Positions 48,587 to 56,752 of a DNA stretch of 64,000 bases are shown here, one piece after another. How positions within the stretch are numbered: the stretch's first letter is position 1; every line of letters starts with the position of its first letter. The position numbers and the translations under genes were made by a program. Location of the stretch: assembly GCA_039654915.1 (NCBI GenBank), contig CM077597.1, positions 81,842,001 through 81,906,000 of the forward strand, in the 5' to 3' direction. The stretch is from Aquilaria yunnanensis (lineage: Eukaryota > Streptophyta > Magnoliopsida > Malvales > Thymelaeaceae). Under the pieces are notes generated by a model, which saw nothing but the letters and a program-made list of their open reading frames with translations, was not told the origin of the DNA and searched no databases.

Positions 48587-50380
48587 GAGGTTTAAGGAAA
48601 GGTCCTTAGAACCTCTAACGATAGGAAAGGTTCTATCGTTGTAAGATGGACTGAATGATTGATTGTTTGTTTGAGGTTTAAGGAAAGGTCCTTAGAACCT
48701 CTAACGATAGGAAAGGTTCTATCGTTGTAAGATGGACTGAATGATTGATTGTTTGTTTGAGGTTTAAGGAAAGGTCCTTAGAACCTCTAACGATAGGAAA
48801 GGTTCTATCGTTGTAAGATGGACTGAATGATTGATTGTTTGTTTGAGGTTTAAGGAAAGGTCCTTGGAACCTTTAACGATAGGAAAGGTTCTATCGTTGT
48901 AAGATGGACTGAATGATTGATTGTTTGTTTGAGGTTTAAGGAAAGGTCCTTGGAACCTCTAACGATAGGAAAGGTTCTATCGTTGTAAGATGGACTGAAT
49001 GATTGATTGTTTGTTTGAGGTTTAAGGAAAGGTCCTTAGAACCTCTAACGATAGGAAAGGTTCTATCGTTGTAAGATGGACTGAATGATTGATTGTTTGT
49101 TTGAGGTTTAAGGAAAGATCCTTAGAACCTCTAACGATAGGAAAGGTTCTATCGTTGTAAGATGGACTGAATGATTGATTGTTTGTTTGAGGTTAAGGAA
49201 AGATCCTTAGAACCTCTAACGATAGGAAAGGTTCTATCGTTGTAAGATGGACTGAATGATTGATTGTTTGTTTGAGGTTTAAGGAAAGGTCCTTAGAACC
49301 TCTAACGATAGGAAAGGTTCTATCGTTGTAAGATGGACTGAATGATTGATTGTTTGTTTGAGGTTTAAGGAAAGATCCTTAGAACCTCTAACGATAGGAA
49401 AGGTTCTATCGTTGTAAGATGGACTGAATGATTGATTGTTTGTTTGAGGTTTAAGGAAAGGTCCTTGGAACCTCTAACGATAGGAAAGGTTCTATCGTTG
49501 TAAGATGGACTGAATGATTGATTGTTTGTTTGAGGTTTAAGGAAAGGTCCTTGGAACCTCTAACGATAGAAAAGGTTCTATCGTTGTAAGATGGACTGAA
49601 TGATTGATTGTTTGTTTGAGGTTTAAGGAAAGGTCCTTGGAACCTCTAACGATAGGAAAGGTTCTATCGTTGTAAGATGGACTGAATGATTGATTGTTTG
49701 TTTGAGGTTTAAGGAAAGATCCTTAGAACCTCTAACGATAGGAAAGGTTCTATCGTTGTAAGATGGACTGAATGATTGATTGTTTGTTTGAGGTTAAGGA
49801 AAGGTCCTTAGAACCTCTAACGATAGGAAAGGTTCTATCGTTGTAAGATGGACTGAATGATTGATTGTTTGTTTGAGGTTTAAGGAAAGGTCCTTAGAAC
49901 CTCTAACGATAGGAAAGGTTCTATCGTTGTAAGATGGACTGAATGATTGATTGTTTGTTTGAGGTTTAAGGAAAGATCCTTAGAACCTCTAACGATAGGA
50001 AAGGTTCTATCGTTGTAAGATGGACTGAATGATTGATTGTTTGTTTGAGGTTAAGGAAAGATCCTTAGAACCTCTAACGATAGGAAAGGTTCTATCGTTG
50101 TAAGATGGACTGAATGATTGATTGTTTGTTTGAGGTTTAAGGAAAGGTCCTTAGAACCTCTAACGATAGGAAAGGTTCTATCGTTGTAAGATGGACTGAA
50201 TGATTGATTGTTTGTTTGAGGTTTAAGGAAAGGTCCTTAGAACCTCTAACGATAGGAAAGGTTCTATCGTTGTAAGATGGACTGAATGATTGATTGTTTG
50301 TTTGAGGTTTAAGGAAAGGTCCTTGGAACCTCTAACGATAGGAAAGGTTCTATCGTTGTAAGATGGACTGAATGATTGAT
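48587..50380. repeat. 86-bp tandem repeat, about 21 copies, each with two hairpins
   Basis: The unit starts GAGGTTTAAGGAAAGGTCC and recurs every 85-86 bases with very few changes (AGGTCC/AGATCC, CCTTAG/CCTTGG, occasional loss of a T). Each unit has two inverted repeats: GAGGTTTAAGGA with TCCTTAGAACCTC around AAGG, and AACGATAG with CTATCGTT around GAAAGGTT. The array lies between the LOG-like gene and the polypurine tract, in the 3' untranslated region of the element. Confidence 0.95.
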
Positions 50381-50560
50381 GTCGAGGCAAAGGTTCCATC
50401 CTTAAAACCTCGGATTGATTGATTGATGTCGAGGCAAAGGTTCCATCCTTAAAACCTCGGATTGATTGATTGATGTCGAGGCAAAGGTTCCATCCTTAAA
50501 ACCTCAAATTGATTGATTGATCTCGAGGCAAAGGTTCCATCCTTAAAACCCCGGATTGTT
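50374..50560. repeat. 47-bp tandem repeat, four copies
   Basis: Units starting GTCGAGGCAAAGGTTCCATC at 50381, 50428, 50475 and 50522. They share GAGG...CCTT...AACCTC parts with the 86-bp unit, so they look like a shorter relative, with the hairpin arms GAGGCAAAGG and CCTTAAAACCTC. Confidence 0.9.
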
Positions 50561-51111
50561 TGATTTTGAGGCTAAAGAGCTTTCCTTAGGACCTCGAGCG
50601 AAATTTATATGAAAGCAATTGAAATTGGAATAATTTTCTTCGAAAGTGTGAATTTTCATAATAGGTGAGTGCAAAAATTTAAACTTCGATAAGATGAGTG
50701 AATCTTGATGATGACAATAACACTGACAAATTATGTAAAGGGAACGGATGTTTGGAATCAATATCCAAGGTTCATCTAATATTTTCTTCAGTAAATATAG
50801 ATTCCCTTGTGAGATATGTCATCCAAATAAGGTTAAAGCTTAACTACCCCAAAATGTTATGCCTAGTAGACCTAATAGGATGCGTCTCAAGAGTAATAAA
50901 AATTACTCTTTACTCAGCCATTCCAACCTAAAGGCATTGTCCTATGGTTTTAATATCAGCATGGACGAAGCTATATTATAAAAAAAGAAATTCCCTGAAA
51001 AGAAAAACTGAAACGCGAAAGAAAATGCTGATAATAAAACTAAAGGACAAGAAAAACGGATCAGATCGCTTCTTTCTTCCACAATACTTCAACAGGGTGA
51101 GTAGAGGACCA
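50561..51111. other. Spacer after the LOG-like gene, no gene seen
   Basis: Contains only short chance frames. On the minus strand it would be the 3' untranslated region of the LOG-like gene. Confidence 0.5.
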
Positions 51112-51741
51112 TTATGGGAGTGAACTGGTCGGAAAAGACTGTCGTGTCCAGTCTATCTGAATCATTGCTGGATCTGGTTCAGGAACAAAAGCTTGTATTT
51201 TATCTAGCAATTCTTCAGCAGTTGTTGCGGATATTATGATTCGCCGTGCTACTCTTGATATGAAATTCTTCTGCATAGCATAATCCATAAAAGCTATCAG
51301 ACCTGTAAAGAAATTGTTAACATTTAAAAGCCCAATGGGTTTCTTATGCAAATTAAGTTGGGCCATGGAAGCAATTTGAAAGACTTCTCCCAATGTGCCA
51401 AAACCACCTGGTAGAGCGATAAAAGCATCAGCATTTAAAAGCATTTGTAACACACGCTCTTGCAAATTTTTAACCACTAATTCTTCTCCAATCGTGCCCC
51501 CAGAAATAAATTTCAGAGGTCCAGGGATAATGCCCAAAACTTGACTTCCTCCTAGAGATGCTGCTGATGCTACACCTCCCATTAATCCGACACTACCTCC
51601 TCCATAAACTAAATGTATTTTTCGCTCAGCTAATACTCTACCCAAATGGTTGGCTGCCTTTAAATACTCTTCATCTTTTCCAGGAAAAGCCCCAGAAAAT
51701 ACACAAATACTTCGGGATTTACGAGTTGGGGTTTTCTCCAT
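51112..51741 (-). CDS. LOG-like cytokinin riboside 5'-monophosphate phosphoribohydrolase, inside a retrotransposon
   Basis: 209 residues, one open exon. LOG enzymes release active cytokinin bases from their nucleotides in the cytosol. Seen here: CVFSGAFPGKDEEYLKAA near the start, VYGGGSVGLMGG (residues 45-56), IIPGPL (71-76), an arginine at 96 in LQERVLQM where LOGs have HQRKxEM, and PGGFGTLGE (111-119), the family's PGGxGTxxE motif with its glutamate. Length and fold match; details such as GFGTLGE and SMAQLNLH differ from typical plant LOGs, so substrate is not certain. Plant LOG genes have several introns; this has none, which suggests capture from an mRNA. The ATG at 51741 fits a TATA box 30 bases upstream; an in-frame ATG at 51828 lies before that box. 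It is on the same strand as gag-pol, between integrase and polypurine tract. No stops or shifts. Confidence 0.9.
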   Translation of the reverse strand: MEKTPTRKSRSICVFSGAFPGKDEEYLKAANHLGRVLAERKIHLVYGGGSVGLMGGVASAASLGGSQVLGIIPGPLKFISGGTIGEELVVKNLQERVLQMLLNADAFIALPGGFGTLGEVFQIASMAQLNLHKKPIGLLNVNNFFTGLIAFMDYAMQKNFISRVARRIIISATTAEELLDKIQAFVPEPDPAMIQIDWTRQSFPTSSLP

Positions 51742-51770
51742 TCCTATCCTTATCCTTGTGAGAAAAGAGG

Positions 51771-51781
51771 ATATATTTATA
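51771..51781 (-). promoter_or_regulatory. TATA box of the LOG-like gene
   Basis: TATAAATATAT on the minus strand, preceded by TTCATCTC. The arrangement TTCATC-N2-TATAAAT is shared with the promoters of the neighbouring cargo ORFs. Confidence 0.6.
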
Positions 51782-51829
51782 GAGATGAAGAGATAAGGCA
51801 ATAATTTTATTTTCAAGAGTGGATACATT

Positions 51830-52375
51830 ATTGCCAGCTATACACAGTAGTCACGAGTATGACTCTGGTCAGGTATGGGTACACTATCGTTAAAAGAGGA
51901 GGAAAATTTTCAAAATAGCTGCTAGCATGTACAGTAGTCACTACTGTAGCTTACGTCAGGAGTAGGTACGTGATTGTTGGAAGAGAAGGAAAATTTCAAA
52001 AGTGGCAGCTATATACAGTAGTCCGTGTCAGGAGTGGGTACATTATTGCCAAAGGGGAGGAAAATTTCAAAAGCGACAGCTAGCACGTACAGTAATCGTA
52101 ACTATGGCTCATGTCAGGAGTGGATACATTATCGCTGAAAGGGGAGGAAAATTTCAAAAGCGACAGCTAGTACGTACAGTAATCGTGACTTTGGTTCACG
52201 TCAGGAGTGGATACATTATTACCAAAAGGGGAGGAAAATTTCAAAAGCGACAGCTAGTACGTACAGTAATCGTGACTTTGGTTCACGTCAGGAGTGGATA
52301 CATTATTACCAAAAGGGGAGGAAAATTTCAAAAGCGACAGCTAGCACGTACAGTAATCGTGACTTTGATCCTCGT
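51830..52375. repeat. 87-bp tandem repeat upstream of the LOG-like gene
   Basis: About six units with a period near 87, marked by CAGGAGTGGATACATTATT and GAGGAAAATTTCAAAAGCGA; the right copies are almost identical, the left ones diverged. The unit matches the spacer between the cargo ORFs (GTACATTATTG...GACAGCTTATATGTACAG...). Because 87 is a multiple of three, a repetitive plus-strand frame stays open through it; I take that as an accident. Confidence 0.88.
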
Positions 52376-52415
52376 CTTCCACTGGCTTTGCGTCCAGTAA
52401 TGGCTTCAATGCTTT

Positions 52416-52964
52416 CTATGAATCGGTGATTTGCATCTCATCTAGCTTTCTCACAAACTGGCAAACAGGGTCGTTTAGGGTCAGATTCCCAAGACTGTAA
52501 CGATCTCGTTCTTTTTGGAAAATTATCCATAATCCAACAACCTCAAATTGCACTATTCCACAAGAATGCGCTTCAAGAACCTCTCGAATATCTTCTAGAG
52601 ATTCCTTACGCAAGCCATTCTTAATGAATCTTATTCTATCATTACGATTTCTGGTGATCACTCCTGGAGCACGACATTTATTGCCGCAAATCCACCATCC
52701 ACAATTATGACAAACGCCTAGCCTCTTTGCTCTTCTTTTTTTGGCATAAGCGCTTTTACCAAAGCCGGGCATACGGGGAAAGAACGCTTCGGGAACTTCA
52801 CCAGCTGAACGAACCTTAGCTTCAATTAGCCACCGCACATTATCAGGAATGCCTTTGTGCATAAATACTCTGAATCGTTCACATCTAGCTTGATAAATCT
52901 TTTTAAGAACATTTATTGGGAAGGAAGGAAAATACTTTCGTAGGGCGGAAAGAGAAGACTCCAT
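52416..52964 (-). CDS. Cargo ORF copy D, zinc-ribbon-like protein of unknown function
   Basis: 182 residues from the ATG at 52964; that start makes it the same length as the other three copies, and the in-frame ATG at 52979 would add five residues (MPPSS). It has the shared features of the family: LRKYFPSFPINVLKKIY at the start, a basic run KKRRAKR before CHNCGWWICGNKC (C-x2-C-x4-C-x3-C), FIKNGLRKESLEDI, and LTLNDPVCQFVRKLD near the end. GWW and GNK in the zinc loop differ from the other copies. It is the copy nearest the LOG-like gene, with the 87-bp repeats in between. Function is unknown; the basic run and cysteines suggest nucleic-acid binding. Confidence 0.85.
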   Translation of the reverse strand: MESSLSALRKYFPSFPINVLKKIYQARCERFRVFMHKGIPDNVRWLIEAKVRSAGEVPEAFFPRMPGFGKSAYAKKRRAKRLGVCHNCGWWICGNKCRAPGVITRNRNDRIRFIKNGLRKESLEDIREVLEAHSCGIVQFEVVGLWIIFQKERDRYSLGNLTLNDPVCQFVRKLDEMQITDS

Positions 52965-53022
52965 TGATGAAGGAGGCAAAGAAAGAAATTAGTGATTGTA
53001 GGAAACGAACATAACTAACACA

Positions 53023-53030
53023 TATTTATA
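53023..53030 (-). promoter_or_regulatory. TATA box of cargo ORF D
   Basis: TATAAATA after TTTCATCAC on the minus strand, about 60 bases upstream of the ATG at 52964. Confidence 0.55.
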
Positions 53031-53180
53031 GTGATGAAAGGGATGATGCGTTTATTACACTTACAGAAGCAAGTACATTATTGTCAAAAGAAAAGACAAA
53101 TGACAGCTTATATGTACAGCAATCATGACTGTGGCTCTCATCTTCCACTGATTTATGTCTAGTAACGGCTTCAATGCCTT

Positions 53181-53729
53181 CTATAAGTCGGGGATTTGCT
53201 TTCCATCCAGTTTTCTCACAAACTGGCAAACAGGGTCATTAAAAGTTAGATTTCCAAGACTGTAACGATCCTGTTCTTTACGGAAAGTCCACCATAAATC
53301 CATAATTTCCCATTGCACTATTTCACAAGAATGTGTTTCAAAAGTTAATAGGATATCATCCAAAGATTCCTTACGCAGGCCATTCTTGATGAATTTTCTT
53401 TTATCTTCATGATTTCTGGAGATGTATCCTAAAAAGCGACATTTAGTATTACAATTCCATCGTCCACATTTATGACAGACACCTAGCCTCTTTGCTCTTC
53501 GCTTTTTGGCATAAGCGCTTTTACCAAAGCCGGGCATACGGGGAAAGAACGCTTCTGGAACTTCACCAGCTGAACGAACCTTAGCTTCAATTAGCCACCG
53601 CACATTGTCAGGAATGCCTTTGTGCATAAAGACTCTAATCCTTTCACATCTAGCTTGGTAAATCATTTTAAGAACATTTATTGGGATGGAAGGAAAGTAT
53701 TTTCGCATGGCGGAAAGAGTAGAATCCAT
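53181..53729 (-). CDS. Cargo ORF copy C, zinc-ribbon-like protein of unknown function
   Basis: 182 residues starting MDSTLSAMRKYFPS. It has RCER at 28-31, W.IEAKVRSAGEVPEAF, the basic run KKRRAKR (75-81), CHKCGRWNCNTKC (85-97), HSCE near 133-136, and LTFNDPVCQFVRKLDGKQ at the end. It is closest to copy D in the first half, where long stretches are identical. No homology to gag, pol or a known host enzyme that I recognise. It could be an additional retroelement protein of the kind seen between integrase and LTR in some Tat elements. Confidence 0.85.
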   Translation of the reverse strand: MDSTLSAMRKYFPSIPINVLKMIYQARCERIRVFMHKGIPDNVRWLIEAKVRSAGEVPEAFFPRMPGFGKSAYAKKRRAKRLGVCHKCGRWNCNTKCRFLGYISRNHEDKRKFIKNGLRKESLDDILLTFETHSCEIVQWEIMDLWWTFRKEQDRYSLGNLTFNDPVCQFVRKLDGKQIPDL

Positions 53730-53833
53730 TGATAAAAGAAGAATTTGAGAGAAGAGATGAAGAAATCAGTTATTGTAGGAAACTGAGAGTCAGAGAGTAT
53801 TGCATCCGCTACTTAACCGGAAAGAAGAACACG

Positions 53834-53841
53834 CATTTATA
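53834..53841 (-). promoter_or_regulatory. TATA box of cargo ORF C
   Basis: TATAAATG after TTTCATCGC on the minus strand, about 105 bases upstream of the ATG. Confidence 0.5.
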
Positions 53842-53984
53842 GCGATGAAAGGATAACGTGTTAATTACGCTTACAGGAACAAGTATATTAAAAGAAAAGA
53901 CAAATGACAGCTTATATGTACAGGAATCATGACCGTGGCTCTCATCTTCCCCTGATTTATGTCCAGTAATGGCTTCAATGCCAT

Positions 53985-54533
53985 CTATAAGTCGGGGATT
54001 TGCTTCCCATCCAATTTTCTTACAAACTGACAAACAGGATCGTTTAAAGTCACATTCCCAAGACTGTAACGGTTTCGTTCTTTATGGTAAGTCCTCCATA
54101 AACTGATAATTTCACCTTGCACTTTTCCACAAGAATGCGTTTCAAGAGTCTCTCGGATATCTTCCAGAGATTCCTTACGCAGGCCATTCTTAATGAATTT
54201 TCTTTTATCTTCACGATTTATGGAGATGTATCCTAAAGAGCGACATTTAGTAATACAATTCCATCGCCCACATTTATAACACACGCCTAGTCTCTTTGCT
54301 CTTCGCCTTTTGGCATAACGGCTTTTACCTAAACCGGGCATGCGGGGCATAAATGCATCTGGAACTTCACCCGCCAGACGGACCTTAGCTTCAATTATCC
54401 ACTGCACATTATCGGGAATGCCTTTGCGTGTAAAAACTCTGATTCTTTCACATCTAGCAAGGTAGATCTTTTTAAGGACTTTTATTGGAAAGGAAGGAAA
54501 GTATTTTCGCAGTGCAGAAAGAGTAGAATCCAT
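53985..54533 (-). CDS. Cargo ORF copy B, zinc-ribbon-like protein of unknown function
   Basis: 182 residues starting MDSTLSALRKYFPSFPIKVL. All family landmarks are kept: RCER, IEAKVRLAGEVPDAF, basic KRRRAKR, CYKCGRWNCITKC with the same cysteine spacing, FIKNGLRKESLEDI and LNDPVCQFVRKLDGK. Differences from C and D are scattered through the protein and the frame is intact, as expected if the copies have been under some constraint since duplication. Spacing to copy C is 255 bases, filled by the shared promoter-like spacer. Confidence 0.85.
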   Translation of the reverse strand: MDSTLSALRKYFPSFPIKVLKKIYLARCERIRVFTRKGIPDNVQWIIEAKVRLAGEVPDAFMPRMPGLGKSRYAKRRRAKRLGVCYKCGRWNCITKCRSLGYISINREDKRKFIKNGLRKESLEDIRETLETHSCGKVQGEIISLWRTYHKERNRYSLGNVTLNDPVCQFVRKLDGKQIPDL

Positions 54534-54612
54534 TGATGAGAGAAGAATTTGAGAGAAGAGGGAAATGAATCAGTTATTGAAGGAAACTTAGATAACCGAC
54601 TGGAAGAACATG

Positions 54613-54620
54613 CATTTATA
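54613..54620 (-). promoter_or_regulatory. TATA box of cargo ORF B
   Basis: TATAAATG after TTTCATCGC on the minus strand, about 80 bases upstream of the ATG. Confidence 0.5.
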
Positions 54621-54779
54621 GCGATGAAATGGATAACGTGTCGATTACACTTACGGGAGCAAATACATTATTAAAAGAAAAATGGAAAATTTTAAATATG
54701 ATAAATTGTATGTACAGTGATTGTGACTGTGGCTCACATCTTCCACTGGTTTTACGTCCAGTAACGGGATTAATGGCTT

Positions 54780-55328
54780 CTATGAGTCGAGGATTTGCTT
54801 CCCATCCAGTTTTCTTACAAGCTGACAAATAGGGTCGTTTAATGTCAGATTCCCGGGACTGTATCGTTCTCGTTCTTCATGAAAAATGCTCCATAAATCG
54901 AGAAGTTCACGTTGCACGGATCCACAAGAATGCGTCTCAAGAGTCAATTGGAGATCATCCAATGAGTCCTTACTCAGGCCATTCTTAATGAATCGTATTT
55001 TATCTTCTCGATTATCAGAGATCATCCCTAAAGAACGGCATTTAGTATTACAGGTCCAGCGTCCGCATTTATGACAGACGCCTAGTCTCCTCGCTCTTCG
55101 TTTTTTGGCATAAGAGCTTTTGCCTACACCAGGCATATGAGACACAAATGCCTCTGGGATTTCACCTGCCAGACGAACCTTAGCTTCAATTAACCACCGC
55201 ACATCTTCAGGGATTCCTTTATGCATCAGAGCTCTTAATCGTTCACAGCGAACTTGGTAGATCTTTTTGAGGATGTTCATTGGGAGAGAAGGAAAATATT
55301 TTCGCAAGGCAGAAAAAGTAGGATCCAT
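54780..55328 (-). CDS. Cargo ORF copy A, zinc-ribbon-like protein of unknown function
   Basis: 182 residues starting MDPTFSALRKYFPSLPMNIL; the most diverged copy and the one nearest to integrase. Cysteines at 85, 88, 93 and 97 (CHKCGRWTCNTKC) follow the basic run KKRRARR (75-81). Further conserved single cysteines are C28, C135 and C168. The end reads LTLNDPICQLVRKLDGKQ. The upstream spacer has the same order of short blocks as the other copies (CGGAGTA...GCTTAACCGGAAA) but its TATA position has only AAAATAAA near 55455. Function unknown. Confidence 0.85.
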   Translation of the reverse strand: MDPTFSALRKYFPSLPMNILKKIYQVRCERLRALMHKGIPEDVRWLIEAKVRLAGEIPEAFVSHMPGVGKSSYAKKRRARRLGVCHKCGRWTCNTKCRSLGMISDNREDKIRFIKNGLSKDSLDDLQLTLETHSCGSVQRELLDLWSIFHEERERYSPGNLTLNDPICQLVRKLDGKQILDS

Positions 55329-55521
55329 TTTCTAGGAGAAAGTAAAAGAAAGGAGGGAGGAAATGATCAGTTATTATGGGCAACTGAGAGAACCGACTTG
55401 AGAGTCACGGAGTACCGTATCCGCCGCTTAACCGGAAAAGTGAATCCTACTTTATTTTGATGTGATAGATATTCCATCCAGCTGACGTCGATTCAGTCCT
55501 TGATTATTGAATCCATTGTCC

Positions 55522-55790
55522 GCTTTTGACGAATTTTCAACGACAATATTTCTTGATGTCTGCCTTATCTTTGACGATAGCTATCACTCATCTTGGATGC
55601 TGCTAAGCTGGCATCAATTCTGTTCTTTTAGGTGTAGCCTCAATTGCCAGGCTTTTGACGAATTTTCAACGACAATATTTCTTGATGTCTGCCTTATCTT
55701 TGACGATAGCTATCACTCATCTTGGATGCTGCTAAGCTGGCATCAATTCTATTCTTTTAGGTGTAGCCTCAATTGCCAGGCTTTTGACGA
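55522..55790. repeat. 129-bp direct duplication
   Basis: The block beginning GCTTTTGACGAATTTTCAAC at 55522 is repeated at 55651 with one or two changes, and its first ten bases recur at 55780. 129 is a multiple of three, which keeps a plus-strand frame open across it; there is no other support for coding. Confidence 0.9.
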
Positions 55791-55842
55791 TATTGTATGC
55801 TTTATCCTTGGATTCCTGATGGGGCTGGGTCCAGCGTATTAG

Positions 55843-56752
55843 CTATGCGTCCAATTAGTAAGAGCTGATGTCATTAAGATCTCAGCTTATACTGCTGCAA
55901 TCATGCTGCGGACATGCTTTTCATTTGATCCCTGTTATGTAAAAGCCATGCATGCATGATGTGAAATGCATGAATGCAAGGCATGTGTAATTGATGTTTT
56001 TTTTTTTTTTTGAATCTAGCTCTTCATGTCTTTGCTTTACTTTACTGGATCTTCTTTGTGATTTCCTTCTCGGACTATTATTGAATCTCTTTATGCTTTC
56101 CAGCTGTTGTCCATTGTCTCAAAAGCCCAACTCTGTTCAAAAATCCTCTTTCCTTGCCTTATTTTTGAATTTTGACCTCAATTTTCTTTAATGCCCGCCT
56201 CATATTTTATGCTTCTCTGGATAATTGTCCCTGTTGAAATATTCGTGAGCATGATTCTTTCCTGCTGACATAGACATGTTAAGACTTCTGAAATGATCAT
56301 TCAGGCTACCACCAAGGCTATCTCCCAAAGATTTGTTACTCCTTCTTCTTTGTTAGCCTATGTTCTGTGCTGCTCGCAAAGCAGGACCTCAATCTTACCT
56401 GTTTTAATTCACAAAGCTTATCAAAGTAATCTACGGTCTTTGTTTTTTTTCTAAGTTTTAATTATTACTATTCTTCCTTCAAAAGTCACAATTTATTGCA
56501 CACTTAAGGCTAGTAGGAATGTGAGATTTGAAGGAAAAGAACTGGATAGAAGCGACTTTAGCATTTTGAACGTGAGAATCTAAGGTAAGTTAAAGAGAAT
56601 TGGCTTTTATTTATGGGTAAAAGAATATGAAAATCTTAGGTACAGATAGATAATGAAAGTGTAAGGGAAGAAAGCTCTCTTTGACAACTTTGATCAAATA
56701 AACTTTGGTAACCCTGTATCCACTTCTCCCCTTCTGTTCGAAAATTTCTTCA
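55843..56752. other. Spacer between cargo ORF A and pol, no gene seen
   Basis: Pyrimidine-rich on the plus strand in places, with only short frames. It separates the pol stop from the cargo cassettes and could hold their first promoter, but I see no clear signal. Confidence 0.5.

Noticed and set aside
48587..50380. Regular repeats resembling a CRISPR array
   Set aside because: The units are near-identical throughout with no unique spacers, in a plant retrotransposon; it is an ordinary tandem repeat.
52002..52400. Plus-strand frame of 132 codons with internal protein repeats
   Set aside because: It only mirrors the 87-bp DNA repeat, whose length is a multiple of three, and lies opposite the cargo gene strand without a start context.
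53026..54828. Short frames of 67-74 codons after each cargo ORF (53026, 53809 and 54616)
   Set aside because: They overlap the ends of the 182-residue genes in another frame and then run into the promoter spacer; their sequence is not kept between copies.
55507..55842. Plus-strand frame of 111 codons with a 43-residue repeat
   Set aside because: Explained by the 129-bp duplication; no homology or codon signal.
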